This document shows positions 9,871-21,345 of a stretch of DNA of 64,000 nt, one piece after another. The notes beneath the pieces are model-generated. The model was not told the origin of the DNA. It did not search any database and saw nothing but the letters and a program-made list of their open reading frames with translations. A program made the position numbers and the translations under genes. This stretch comes from Triatoma infestans. Taxonomy: Eukaryota > Arthropoda > Insecta > Hemiptera > Reduviidae. Location: the NCBI GenBank assembly GCA_011037195.1, contig JAAEAF010000640.1, positions 124,001 through 188,000 on the forward strand, written 5' to 3'. Numbering within the stretch: the first letter of the stretch is position 1; every line of letters starts with the position of its first letter.

Positions 9871-10590
9871 CCTAAAAAATATATCACCTAAAAAAAAGTG
9901 AAAATGCGAAAGTAATTAAATAAAGTTCGGTACATTAGAAAAATCGAATTGAAATTTCGGAAGTAGTTTGTAGAAGAAACAATTATAATTTTACTATATT
10001 AATAACCAGAAAATGTCGTAAAATAAAATATAGTTTCTATAAGATTTTATTAAATTTATAATAAATTATTTTGATCGAAAGCAAGTAAATGTAGAAATTC
10101 TTGTTTGTTCGAAAATTTTTTAACCAACTTATTTCCTTATAATTTCATCCCTGGGAGAGCGACAGAAGCGGAAGCCGACTGACGGCGATTCCCATTCAAT
10201 GGTGCGCGAGACATTGATACCTACCTTTCAGTATCATCCCTAATTATTCTTAGTACAGCTGTTCGCTACATGCATGTTACTAGTATTATATAGATGATAT
10301 TATTCAATTAACATTAATGAAAAGTACTTGTTTGTTTAATTTTTTCCTTTTAACTAAGTACCGATGGAATTTTCTTCTGGCTTTCTTTTTCTTTTTTTTG
10401 GGTTTCATGTTTTTATTTTATTTGAATTGAAACTTATTTTCTTTGGACAGGAAATTAAAGATGGCATCCATGTAGAAAGTAAATGATAAGAAGTTGGTTC
10501 ACTTAGTTTCTGCTACACGTAATCAACCTAAATGAATATTTTCTAAAATATACTTTGAATATAAACCATTAATTAATTTTATTTTTTTGC
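9870..10590. other. Intergenic
   Basis: AT-rich with one GC-richer patch (10150-10240, GGGAGAGCGACAGAAGCGG). No gene or known repeat seen. Confidence 0.4.
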
Positions 10591-10592
10591 CC

Positions 10593-10601
10593 TGTGTGTG
10601 T

Positions 10602-10640
<39 letters not shown>
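10593..10640. repeat. (GT)n microsatellite
   Basis: About 23 GT units with one GG interruption at 10601-10602. Confidence 0.95.
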
Positions 10641-10645
<5 letters not shown>

Positions 10646-10799
10646 TTTTATCTCTCTTAGTCAGTTCTTGCCCTCTACTTTTTATATTCCTTATCAAGCA
10701 AGCTGTGCATTTGAATATTAATAACGATACTATCTTTCGATTACTGCCACCGCTTTCTTTCTGCAGATATTTGAATGAAAATGGGTCGAGGTATCAAAT

Positions 10800-11434
10800 A
10801 ATATTTTTCTTTACTATCTCTAGTCCCTGCATTGAAAGACAGTATCATATTCGTGCCATTTTTTCGAAATTAGGTTTTCACCAGGGATATATGTTTTGGA
10901 GACCGCTGAACTCGAAACAATATTTCCTAGGGACTATTCATGTGTGTGGGTCAGCGTAACTAAAAGAAAAAAAAAACCAATCTGGAGTGAAACACACACA
11001 CACACACAAATTTCTCTTACTGCAGTCTACAAAATTGTAATTGAAAAACTTTATAGTTAGTGTACCATATTTAATGAAATTCGTCGGTGTTTTTATGGAG
11101 AAAATCACAAAAATTGGAAAAAACTGTTCATTAAAAACACACTTCTGATTTACTTATTTTCATAAAACTCGGAATTTTGGCTATCTATTTATTTATAATT
11201 AAATCTGTCTAGATGATAGAATTGTATAATCAGCTAAGATAGCACTTTAGAGGCAAACATAACCTACCCATCCGCCAAAAGTCCTCCTAAATGAGTTTAC
11301 CCATAGAAATGTTTCAAATACAAGTTGTAGCTCTTTATATATGTAGTTGACATATTTAGTTTAAAGAAAATCGTTGGAGCCATTTTAGAAAAACAGCAGA
11401 ACATTGAAAAATACTTTTCAGTAAAAACGCACCT
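10800..11434. repeat. Two head-to-head dispersed-repeat fragments
   Basis: 10800-10980 is in plus orientation (GTATCATATTCGTGCC, TTTTCACCAGGGATATATG). From about 10985 landmarks are in minus orientation (AATGAAATTCGTCGGTG, CACTTTAGAGGCAAAC, AAAGAAAATCGTTGGAGCC). The minus fragment is cut off at 11434, where the candidate LTR begins. Confidence 0.6.
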
Positions 11435-11598
11435 TGTAACAACAGTTCTCCGCCCGGCCACCAGGTTTGCACCAAGTGGACCTTTCACTAGGGAGGCACA
11501 CCCCCACTACACTAGGACTCTCCTACTCCACTACAGAGGGGAGAACTTTCACCGGCTAGACCCGCCTACTGGACACCATCCCTACCACCTCAGAATCG

Positions 11599-11637
11599 TA
11601 TATAAGGGGCCATCCACGACCAGAATAATCAGAGAGA
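11599..11637 (+). promoter_or_regulatory. TATA box plus initiator
   Basis: TATATAAGG begins at 11599 and an ATCAGAG initiator has its A at 11631, 32 bases downstream. This is the spacing of arthropod TATA/Inr core promoters. It lies inside the candidate LTR. Confidence 0.5.
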
Positions 11638-11710
11638 AGTACTCAGCGATTAGAACCTCTTCTAATAGTTTTGGCGCTAGCTAGGCAGGCCCTTAACTAA
11701 CTTCTCAGAG

Positions 11711-11880
11711 CATCTGCGCTAGGCAAGAGAGCCAGGCCGTTTACTCATCCAGCGATCACCGTTTCAAGACATCTGCGCTAGGCAGGAGAGCCAGGCCGTT
11801 TGTTCGTACAACGATCACCGATAAGTAGTGTGCGCTAGGCAAGAGGGCCAGGCCACTCTACTCGACGAGCGACGATTGAA
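11711..11880. repeat. Three tandem ~59-bp repeats
   Basis: Each unit holds CTGCGCTAGGCAAGAGAGCC followed by AGGCC and a GCGATCACCG-like end; starts are near 11711, 11770 and 11827. A partial unit (GGCGCTAGCTAGGCAGGCCC) lies just upstream. Confidence 0.8.
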
Positions 11881-12109
11881 AATCTGTGTCACTCCCTGAG
11901 CGAACAGATTGGTCATAGCAACCATTTACTGTATATGCTTTTCAGAATATATGTAACATTTTACTAAGTGTGCTTTGACATTTACTGGGTGTATTTTATT
12001 TTGCAGAATCACGAATCCTAGTTCCCCACACCCCCCGGGATATTTATTCTGGGAGTGTGTTATAACCTTGTAATTTTTTGATGCTTATTTTTGTCTGATT
12101 TTCTGGGCC

Positions 12110-12600
12110 AGGATTGTAAACAAAGACTTTTTAGATTTTTCCATAAATATTTCGTGACGTATCTCACCTAAATTAATAGACCAATATTAATTAATCGTTT
12201 TTAGTTTTTATAAATGTGAAAATTCACCAGTTATAGTATACATATGCCCTACTGAAGATGGTACACATCCCGAAAGATTTAAGCAAAAACTAAAGGCTTT
12301 TTTTTACAACCCCAACCCAGAAAATCCAACAAAACTAAGCATCAAAGAAATATATAATTGCCTTTTGGATTATGTGTTACCTCACCCCCCCCCCCCAATA
12401 ACCACATAAAAAAATCTATTTTTCCAAAAAAAAATATGTTAGGACTATGTAAGCAGTTGTTAGTATGCGAAGTTTTGTTGCGCATGCGTAAATCGCGAAC
12501 AACTGAAAACAAAACTAACAGTAAATTCGCATTTCCAGTTGGTGGATTTTGGTCTAAGATGCTTCAAGGGAGGATGCTCTTCCTTCAATATCCGGTCTAG
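12110..12600. other. Intergenic
   Basis: No gene recognised. Contains a 13-base C run near 12384-12396 and an A/T-rich left half. Confidence 0.4.
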
Positions 12601-12699
12601 ATAATAGTGCCGCATTTCTTTAGGGGTTATATTTGAGTCTCCTGCAGATCTCCATAGAATCTGTAGGTACTCTCCCTACCTTTTCTAGGGCACAGCTTC

Positions 12700-13110
12700 T
12701 TTAAATTATTCAGGAGGCAATTCCTGTGGAAAACATGTCTTAGCCGTATGGAGCATATTGTTGCTCAGACTGATGCGACTCTTCTACCTTTTCGGCAGCA
12801 ATCTTGAAAAAGAAGGGTCTTCCTTCTTACGAGTTGGGGGGGGGGGTTCTCAGAGGCATTGATCATCTCTTCACTTCCACTTCATTTCTTATTAAGCACT
12901 TCTTCGACAACCGGTCGCTTATCCGACCAAAGGGTTCCGGCCCCTTGAAGAAAGTTATTTCGCCATTTCTTTGCCAGAGCGTCGGTAATCTCATTACCTA
13001 CTAAGTCAATATATCTGGCACTCAAAAGGAGTGTAATTCTATTTTGTGTCATTAAATTTACCGAGTCGTACTTCAATTTTAACTTCAATATGTAGCTTCT
13101 TTGTCGGTCT
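12700..13110 (-). pseudogene. LINE RNase H relic
   Basis: The minus frame 13088-12882 contains LVGNEITDALAKK, the GNE-x-AD-x-LAK landmark of LINE-encoded RNase H. About 18 residues later comes DKRPVVEEVL. Upstream RT domain is not recognisable. Frame stops flank it. A plus-strand LINE C-terminal piece follows at 13320, so the area is rearranged. Confidence 0.55.
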
Positions 13111-13319
13111 AAATCCGCTCTAATTCTGCTGAACTAATTTGATGAATTATTCTCTTTGGACGAATAAGTGTAAATGTAAGTTGTTAGATTTGGAGTTTAG
13201 CCAATTATTATTTACAACAGTTGGGGATAATATTTGCAGAATTTTAAAAATTAGGAAAGAATTGCTCAGCCTAAATTATGTATCATAAATTCCTAATTTG
13301 ATACCTGCTCGTTATGTAA

Positions 13320-13490
13320 CTAGAAAGAAAATGAAGACGTAAATCACTTTCTAGGACGCTGTGCAATAGTAGCAAGCATAAGGGGGAAATATTTTGGATT
13401 GCTCACACTGAACACCCACGGACATGATTAATATATTGAACGAAAGAGACTAGACAGCATTATCAGGTCATGTTGGGCAAATTATATGGT
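13320..13490 (+). pseudogene. LINE ORF2 C-terminal relic (Jockey/R1-like)
   Basis: Across a frameshift the plus strand reads EDVNHFL then GRCAIVASIRGKYFG and LTLNTHGHD. The H-x-L-x-x-C with a following R-x-x-x-FG matches the C-terminal knuckle and tail of Jockey/R1-type ORF2 proteins. It lies opposite in strand to the RNase H relic at 12700. Confidence 0.5.
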
Positions 13491-13527
13491 TAACATCGTT
13501 TATTTCTGGTGCTACATTCATTTCTGG

Positions 13528-13604
13528 TAGCACGGCTGGATTCGAACCCGTGATCTCCGCGTTTCTAGTCCATTGCGCTACCACTGAGCTAATCCCTTCC
13601 CCTA
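13528..13604 (-). mobile_element. SINE head (tRNA-related part only)
   Basis: Minus strand reads GGAAGGGATTAGCTCAGTGG (A box) and GGGTTCGAATCC (B box), then CAGCCGTGCTACC. It is the same head as the SINEs at 27439 and 39297 and ends at the head-body junction. T-stem pairing is poor and the acceptor ends do not pair, so it is not a functional tRNA gene. Confidence 0.7.
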
Positions 13605-13724
13605 ATTAAATCATAGAAGAGAAAGTAAAAATTTTACGTGGGTTTATTTTAGTGTCTTTAAAATTGTAACTACAACCTTCTACCTTTCTTTTGCATTTAT
13701 TAATTATTGGCTGACGAAAATTAC

Positions 13725-13800
13725 TTCTTTATTTTCTCTTACTCCTAGTAAGAGGAAGTATTGTAATCGTATCAATTTTTTTATATTGAAAACCTTTTAA
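13725..13800 (+). repeat. Dispersed repeat end fragment
   Basis: CTTACTCCTAGTAAGAGGAA and GTATTGTAATCGTATC, as at 7009 and 49130. Confidence 0.7.
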
Positions 13801-14454
13801 AAAAAAGTGGTTACATAGATCGATCAAATCTAACAACAGAAAACAGTTTTTGAACTGTGTCTGGCAGCACTCTGATAAAGTACGAATGTGGGGTATTGAA
13901 TGTTTTAATCTCAAAAGTAGGTTTGGTTGAAACATAATCGATCCTTCGTACATTTTTTACGTTTTTACGTACTTCCACAAACTAAAGGTTATGTGAGGCA
14001 TATTACAAAATAAGATTTCATTTTTAAAAAACATTTTTGTACTTTAATAACTATTTTAAATAGGTTTTTGAATTTAATATATTTTAGTAAAAATACCGGG
14101 TTTTTAAAACCGTGAAACTTTAATCATAATACTTCCTGTTACAACAATAAAAGAAAGAAAGAAAAAACCGGAAGTCATGGTGCATGAGAATTTTTGGTTG
14201 TTTTATTTGGAAACATTCCAGGCAATATGAATGGGAGTATGGTCAGCTTGGGGATATTGGTCGGATAGAATGAGTGAGTTGTTGTAGAGACCCACCTGGG
14301 AGTACTATAGATACGTCACTGAAGTTGAGAATGAATGTCTGTTTGTAGTGTGGTGTGGCCACTATATATCTGTGCAGTCACCAACTGTACTGTACCAACA
14401 TGTGATTTATATCTTCAAATCATTCTATTATATCTTTACTCATAAATATATACT

Positions 14455-14560
14455 CGTACTTTTACTATGTCCTTCTACCTAGGAAGAGAAAGTTTTGCAA
14501 TTGCGTCATATGTTTGTAACTGAGTTTACACCGGAAATACTTTTTTTTTTTAGGATTATG
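14455..14560 (+). repeat. Dispersed repeat end fragment, diverged
   Basis: CTTCTACCTAGGAAGAGAAA, GCAATTGCGTCATATG and TTTACACCGGAAATAC follow the family order. Confidence 0.55.
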
Positions 14561-15105
14561 TAAAGGTTTTTCCTAATCGTCTGTATTCTGGGTAAGATAC
14601 GTGTGAATGCGAACAAAATATAACAATAATAAAGAAAATATCTGGTGTGAAAGAGTCACACGACATTCTCTACTCATCTTAATACAGTTATATAGGGTGA
14701 CCAGAGTTATATGCTCCACCCACTTTTTTTTTAAACGGCGGGAAATTTCGAAAAAATAGAAAACACGTATTTAATCATTTTTAGTCTAGTTTATTTTCAG
14801 TGATTGAACCATTTTTTTATACCCCAATATCCCGAGATACAGCATCCAACTTTTTTTTTTCAAATGGAACATTATATTTTTTTTTGCATATTTTTATAGT
14901 AATTGAGCCTCTAAAAAAAAAAAAAAAAAAAATTAAAATCGGTTAGGTTTTTCAAAAGTTATGGTAATTTAAAATATGAAAAACAAATTTCAGTTTAATG
15001 TCAAAATTACCTTATTTTTTCTTTAAGAAGCTCTTCAAACTGGGCACCATTCAACGGATAGGCAAGCCAAAGCTCTGGACTCCCACGCTCTGTTTGTAGC
15101 AGCAC

Positions 15106-15224
15106 TTAGGTGGCAAAGTCAACATCTAGGCAGGCTAGAGTTATTCGACGTTCCATATCTTCGACTGAAGTCATGGGATTAAGGTTACTGTACACTTTAT
15201 TTTTTAGATATCCCCACAAAAAAT
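15106..15224 (-). pseudogene. Inverted copy of the transposase C-terminus
   Basis: The minus strand reads FLWGYLKNKVYSNLNP and ends with LDVDFAT, nearly identical to the end of the plus-strand copy at 15643-15762. One visible difference is MTSVEDM for VASVEDM. It is part of the left arm of the foldback. Confidence 0.75.
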
Positions 15225-15227
15225 GCA

Positions 15228-15762
15228 CAATTTTATGGACTGATGAATCAAAGTTTACCAACAATGGCCTTCTTAATCGTTGGAACTTTAGAATATGGGC
15301 AGAAGAAAATCCACAAGTTACCTTCGCCACACGCCATTAGGTTGTTTTTTCTACAAATGTTTGGTGTGGAGTTGAGGAAACCAACTAATCGGCCCATACT
15401 TCTACAGAGGGAACTTAACTGGTGAAAGGTATCTAACTTTTTTAAGAGACATTTTGCCAGTTTTGCTTGAAGATGTTCCTCTAAAACGTCGGTTAGATAT
15501 GTATTTTCAACAAGATGGTTGCCCGGCACATAATGCGAGAGTTGTTCGACGTTACCTGGACAGAAATTTCCACGAAAAGTGGTTAGGAACTCATGGTCCG
15601 ATCCAATGGCCACCTCGACCTCCGGACTTAACCCCAATGGACTATTTTTTGTGGGGATATCTAAAAAATAAAGTGTACAGTAACCTTAATCCCGTGGCTT
15701 CAGTCGAAGATATGGAACGTCGAATAACTCTAGCCTGCCTAGATGTTGACTTTGCCACCTAA
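15228..15762 (+). pseudogene. Mariner-superfamily transposase, C-terminal catalytic part
   Basis: Plus-strand frames give ILWTDESKF (first catalytic Asp, near 15240), then after a frameshift or deletion around 15330-15440, VLLEDVPLKRRLDMYFQQDG (second Asp), ARVVRRYLDRNF, WPPRPPDLTPMDYFLWGYLK (third Asp) and KVYSNLNP, ending at a TAA after DVDFAT. Forty-one residues separate the second and third Asp, so the signature is DD41D-like (rosa/Visitor type), not DD34D or DD34E. The enzyme would cut and paste DNA at TA targets. The helix-turn-helix half is absent and the frame is broken, so it is inactive. Confidence 0.72.
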
Positions 15763-16179
15763 GTGCTGCTACAAACAGAGCGTGGGAGTCCAGAGCTCTG
15801 GCTTGCCTATCCGTTGATGGTGCCCAGTTTGAAGAGCTTCTTTAAAGAAAAAATAAGGTAATTTTGACATTAAACTGAAATTTGTTTTTCATATTTTAAA
15901 TTACCATAACTTTTGAAAAACCTAACCGATTTTAAATTTTTTTTTTTTTTTTTTTAGAGGCTCAATTACTATAAAAATATGCAAAAAAAATATAATGTTC
16001 CATTTGAAAAAAAAAAGTTGGATGCTGTATCTCGGGATATTGGGGTATAAAAAAATGGTTCAATCACTGAAAATAAACTAGACTAAAAATGATTAAATAC
16101 GTGTTTTCTATTTTTTCGAAATTTCCCGCCGTTTAAAAAAAAAGTGGGTGGAGCATATAACTCTGGTCACCCTGTATAT

Positions 16180-16990
16180 AAAATGGCAAATTTTCTTTAA
16201 ATTTCAACTTTTGCTCGTTTGTCCTAATATATAATATAGAGATGACGGGGGGGGGGGGAGATAAGTGCCAAAGTGCCAACAGAGGCAAATAGAGAATTAT
16301 GATTACATTGTAGAGAGACAATAATCAACAAAGAATTCCTTAGAATTCCTCAGATTCCTCAATATCCCTCGAAAAATAATTTTTTCAAGAAATGTTACAA
16401 ATAAAAGTGAAAGGTTTCTGTCCATGCAGCAAGCGTTCCACCTTTAAAGAAAATCGGTGTAACTGTTTTCGATAAAATTCCAAAAAACTCAAAACATATC
16501 CTGCAAAATGCCGATTTTCTTCAAATTTGGAATTCTATCAATGCTTCTAATGTGCATTGATTAATTAGGTGGTAAAGCCATATATTATACAGAAGTGGTA
16601 CTTTAAAGGAAAGCATAACTGCTCCCCCAGAACCCCCAAAAATCAATTTTCCCGGGATAGGTATTTATGTGTGTAGATTGTATACCAAGTTTAAACAAAA
16701 TTGTTGGAGCCGTTTTCCAAAAAATCAAGAAAAACTGAAAGAAAAACCATTCATTCGTCTAATTTCCGGTTGATGTATTTCGCTCAAAATCTTCATGTCT
16801 GTTGCGGTGGTAACCTCAACGGAATACCAAGTTTGAGCTTCCAGCGACTTTTCATTTTTGAGATATTCTGTTTAACACACGCCTACACCCACATACAGAT
16901 CATTCACTAAATTTCATTTTTCGAACTTAGAGAATCCCAAGAGATGTATTTCCAGTGAAAACTCTATTTTTTAGATCTGGCGCCTAAAAA
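16180..16990 (-). repeat. Dispersed repeat family, long copy, minus orientation
   Basis: Reference copy of the family. Plus-strand landmarks in order: TTTCTTTAAATTTCAACTTT, GTGCCAAAGTGCCAACAG, GGTGGTAAAGCCATAT, AGTGGTACTTTAAAGG, AATCAATTTTCCCGGGATA, AAATTGTTGGAGCCGTTTTC, TTTCCGGTTGATGTATTTCG, AATACCAAGTTTGAGCTTCC, GACTTTTCATTTTTGAGATA, a CA-rich spot (16865-16905), CATTCACTAAATTTCA and TGTATTTCCAGTGAAAACTC. No protein is encoded. Confidence 0.75.
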
Positions 16991-17424
16991 TAATCTTAAA
17001 TAAAGGATATAAAACAGCTGATAAACTAGTAGAACATTGACTCATGTAGTTTACAGCTGTTTCTATTTTTAAAACGATAAGATAATTTTATCAATATTTA
17101 TGTTAATAATGAAATAATATAGTAATCAGCTGATAACAGGGTGAAGGTCGAATTTATTGTGGCTGGAATGATAACAATTTTGTTTAGTAAACAAACCAGC
17201 AGCAAATAACACTGACCTACAGTAGAAAGCAAACAACACCGGTTTAACTGAATGAATGTGTTGTTTGTTGATAAGGGTCTTATCAAGTTGTGGACGTGTC
17301 TGGCGGGGGATCTTGAGAAGGCCTTGTCAACACGGTGCTCTCATTGCCTTATCAACACGCTGTCCTTCTTATTATTATTACTAGGCCGATCTTGCACTCT
17401 ATTAAGTGTTCTTAATCTCTCTGA

Positions 17425-17625
17425 ACGGCCAAGTTTGAGCTCCCTGCGACTTTTCATTTTTGAGATAGTCTGATAACACACACAAACACAATTCGCTAAA
17501 AACATTTTTTACTTTCTCTTTCTCGTGTTTAGAAAAATGTAAAACATGTATTTAAGATGAAAACTCATTTTCGAAAATTGGCACGATCGCAGTACTTCCT
17601 CTTACTATAAAAAGAAAAAGAATAT
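17425..17625 (-). repeat. Dispersed repeat, terminal part
   Basis: GACTTTTCATTTTTGAGATA, a short CA-rich spot, ATTCGCTAAAAACATTTTTT, TGTATTTAAGATGAAAACTC, CACGATCGCAGTACTTCC. Confidence 0.7.
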
Positions 17626-20600
17626 GTAAAAGTTACATCGTTGAAATGCTCTGTTGGATGTATATCTTGTGTCTCTCAAGTGTCTCACAAATACACACAC
17701 AAATTCACATTCCTATGACTAGCCTACGTCATTACCTCTTTCTTATATGAAAATGTTCAGGATTCCAAGTAATCAACAATCAGGTTGGAATAACAACAAG
17801 AAAACTCATTTGTAAATGTTGCGATCGTTTACTTTTTACTGCTTGTCCCAACAGCCAATAGCATATCGGAAGAAAAAGATAAAGAAGAACATCTTTGGCT
17901 CCACCATTCCTCAACATAATACACACATACATACATGTCTATACACATACAAATATGGTCCAACTACGTAGCCCAACTCCTTCCAAGGGAATGGTATTTC
18001 CCTATACATGTATTTGACATCAGTTTCGGTAAGAAGTGGCTATTTGTCTTTAAATAGGAATACATATATATAGGCATTTGTTTTATGCTGTCTCGCATTT
18101 ACTTCCGTTTTTCCAATTACATATAAATAGTGTAGCAAACATTTTGCTAAAAAAAAACCTACGACGCTTTTCACGTAGATCCAGAGAATTTTTGGAAAAC
18201 TGCATGAATAACTGGCTAGTTATCATTAGATACTGTTTTTCTTGCCATAAAAGTTTTTTTATATCCATTATCCCTTAGCCAATTGTAGATCCTTCCGGCC
18301 CAGACAATTAAAGTGGAAAATAAAGGAAATCTGGATCTGGATATGTGAAAAACTATATTATTTGATAAATAATGATTTAATAAATCTCTTCTTCATATAT
18401 ATAATATGGTTCTAACACACTTTTTATTAAATCAAATCATAATTTTTGGACAAAGACGTCACTTTCGAGGCTCCACATCATGCTGTTTGCTGAAACAGGT
18501 CTGGTCAGCGGCATAATAAGGGCTGGATAATAAACATGAGGAAGTTAAGACTCCTGCCTTTCTCCATCCCTAGCTAAATGAAGAAAGAGTTGGTATTTAC
18601 GGGTATTCCTGACGATTTAAAAGGAGAAGTCTTGAAGGTTCATTACAGTATAAGGTACATGAATTTATAATTGTATTGGATTAAAAAACAAAAGAAAAAC
18701 AGATGTTTGTTAGGATAGTTTCTCTCTTCCAATCAACCTCTTTTCATTAACCTCAGTGGAACATCCTTAATTCATTATGCTATCCAGCTAATCTTAAGTT
18801 ATATCCTTTAACCTTCAAAAAAGCCATAAACACAGTTAGGCTGAAAAAACACATTTCCTAAGGTGGCAAATGGTTTGAATTATCACTGTCCTACAAACAA
18901 CTGCTGCATCACGCCTTACTTCAACCACTAAAGTCCTTCCTACCAGAACTGTACGGTAAGCATTCTAATATGAATCAATCCAAAATTTGCCACCGTATAA
19001 TCTAACTGTCCTATCTAGATGTCCAACCTCAATATTTGCACAGTCTAAAATTATTTACAACTATTTCCACATTAAACTAAAACCCCATTCAAATCCTTTA
19101 GTTCCAGTCTTCCTTGAAACCTCCGATGAAGCTGAAAGCGCCAAAGGCTTCTGACTTCTTTTATGATTGATTACTATTTAAGTCTATCACACCAAAATAC
19201 TCCTTGCAACTTTCTTACGTTACTTATTTTAAATGTTTACAGATGTAAATTTCAAATCATGTAGAGTCCTCCGTGGGCAATTTGGAGGGTTTCTGATAAG
19301 TTCAGAAAAAGACTTCTTAAAGACAACTTTAAAGTTGATATTCTGTAACACAATGGAAATAAAATTTTTTATACGTTTACTACTTCACAGTAAGGTGTAG
19401 CACAATTTATACGAAATCTTTTCCCGGAGAATTTTCAGTTTTATCAGGCTCTGGGAATTATGAGAAACAGAATATTTCAATCACCTCTCTCATGCCGGAA
19501 CTATTCAAAATAATACAAAAGAATTTGGTATATAAATACTATGTGGTGTCGATTAGAGCATAGACTGGTGCTATTCTAAGAGACTATGGAGAGGTAGAAA
19601 TATTCCGATTATAGTAGATTTTCAGTAATTGATATACATATTTTAACATCGTGAGAATACGAAATTATCCTTTGAGAACGGTATGTATTTTACGTGTACT
19701 TTTGTATGTACGCATGAATTTGAAAACAAAGTTATTATCTGAACCGATTTAGGTATCACCTGCACATACAACCATAAAACCATCTAACCGTATAACGAAA
19801 CCTCTAAACAACATTTCGGGATGAAAATATTTCGAAAAACTTATATGATTGTGTCACTTCTTCCTAAAGCAGTCACGGAAACTATAATTTCTTTTCTTCG
19901 ACACACAAACACCCGCACACAAAAACAAAATTAATTAAGGGAAAGTTAAACTTTATCATATATCACTTTTCTTTTTTTTTAGAAAATTCTTTATTGGAGA
20001 GAGAAAAAAGTCCTTGTAAGTAGAAAGTGAGCTTAGAGAAAGTAAAGGAGAGTGACTGTCTGTCTTAAGTTTAAGAGAGTTTTAAAGGAGAGAACCAGGG
20101 ACTATAGAGATCATAGTGCGGAGACAGGGGAGTAATAGTACACATGAGCCTCTCCTCTGCAACATACCGACGAGAGAAATTTAATTTGTCCGGATACTAT
20201 GAGAAGACATGCCCATCCGCCCGGCCTTGTAACAAGACAGTATGACATACCCATATACACTCACCAAGACTCCACACTCATTCTCCTGGTTCTCAAACTC
20301 CTAGATCTTGTAAAGCGACAAGAACGCCCCTCCCTTTAACATAGTCTACTCACCCTCTCCCTCTCACTCGTACTCTTCCAACTTGATCCATGTCGCACTC
20401 ACTTATTTTCGCATTTCTCTCTTACACACCGTGTTTCTCTGCACTCCCTATGTACAAAGGGGGGTGGTGATAAGACAATATAATCCTCTCTCCACCAAAA
20501 AAATAAATAAAAAACTTCAGACAAGAGTATTATTCAATATATGTAGATTCAATAAATTGGAAAACTTAAAAAACAATCTGTTTTATACCCCCACTACTTC

Positions 20601-20740
20601 CAGGGATGAGTGCTGCTGAATATTAAAATATTGTAATCAGAGAGAGATAGAGTGAGACAGCAAAATAAGTGGTGGTAATTTTTTTGAAATATAAAAGTTA
20701 GTTGCAGAGCCGGCAAGGACTGCCGCTATAATATTGCGAA
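17625..20740. other. Long stretch without recognised genes
   Basis: About 3.1 kb of AT-rich DNA. A frame at 18579-18672 reads MKKELVFTGIPDDLKGEVLK and could be a relic of a gag-like protein but is too short to call. Scattered fragments resemble the dispersed repeat (19800-20000). Nothing else was recognised. Confidence 0.4.
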
Positions 20741-20744
20741 ATAT

Positions 20745-21345
20745 TGCTGTTTAAACACCGCTTTCACTTACTGCAATTTGTTTACACACAGATGAAAGTG
20801 ACAAATTGTCTCCAAACTTATCATTTTTACTAAAAATGTTTACAGTGTCTACAATTTTATATCAAGTGGAGAATCTGAACTAAAAAAAAATGACTTTTTT
20901 TGAGGAAACTCACCCTAAACTTCTTTCAATGAACTTTCTCCGAACAAAGTTTCAACGAAAGTGATAGAGCTCTCTGTATTCACAGTTAGCAAACCAAATT
21001 TAAAGAAATCCATCGGTGTTTTTTATGGTGAAAAAAACGCAGAAAAATGAAAAAACTGTTCAGCAAATAGAGACTCACTACTGGTCAACCGATTTTCTTC
21101 AAACTCGAAATTTCAACAATATATTTAATTCTAATTAATATTTAGAATATCAAGTTTGAACTTGCAGCAAATTTTCGTTTTTGAGCTATGATGTAGCATA
21201 CACACATATATGTAGATATACACGCACATACGCCATTTTCTAATAATCATTTTTTTTGGACTCAGGGGACCTCAAAACGAGTATTTCTGGAAAATTTTTC
21301 TGTCAATTTGACACTAACGCATTACTTGAAAATAAGAAATAAAAA
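20745..21345 (-). repeat. Dispersed repeat family, minus orientation
   Basis: AAATCCATCGGTGTTTTTTA, GATTTTCTTCAAACTCGAAA, TCAAGTTTGAACTTGCAGC, TTTTCGTTTTTGAGCTATG, a CA/TA-rich spot (21190-21232), GGACCTCAAAACGAGTATTT. Confidence 0.7.

Larger units (their letters stand above)
11435..12064 (+). mobile_element. Candidate solo LTR
   Basis: A 630-bp GC-richer block starts TGTAACA and ends TGTTATA, an imperfect inverted terminal pair. It is flanked by ACCT on both sides; the shared flank may extend to ACCTTGTAA. It interrupts a dispersed repeat. Inside are a TATA box, an initiator at the right distance and three tandem ~59-bp repeats. No primer-binding site or internal coding region follows, which suits a solo LTR. 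The terminal T in place of C and the ambiguous duplication keep this tentative. Gypsy or BEL origin cannot be told. Confidence 0.42.
14693..16174. mobile_element. Foldback made of a mariner (DD41D-like) 3' part
   Basis: Bases 14693-15224 are the near-perfect reverse complement of 15643-16174: 532-bp arms around a 418-bp centre. Outer ends read TAGGGTGACCAGAG and its complement with a C, beside TA dinucleotides, as expected for the Tc1/mariner superfamily. The centre and right arm carry plus-strand transposase sequence from the first catalytic Asp onward; the left arm is an inverted copy of the last part of the same gene and its 3' end. The structure looks like two 3' ends joined tail-out, with all N-terminal DNA-binding sequence lost. 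It cannot encode an active enzyme but could be mobilised by one that recognises the ends. Confidence 0.8.

Noticed and set aside
13528..13604. Functional tRNA gene on the minus strand
   Set aside because: A and B boxes are good, but the T-stem and acceptor stem do not pair properly and the same head begins several SINEs here.
18579..18672. LINE gag-like start (MKKELVFTGIPDDLK)
   Set aside because: Too short, and the following sequence shows no zinc knuckle or other gag landmark.
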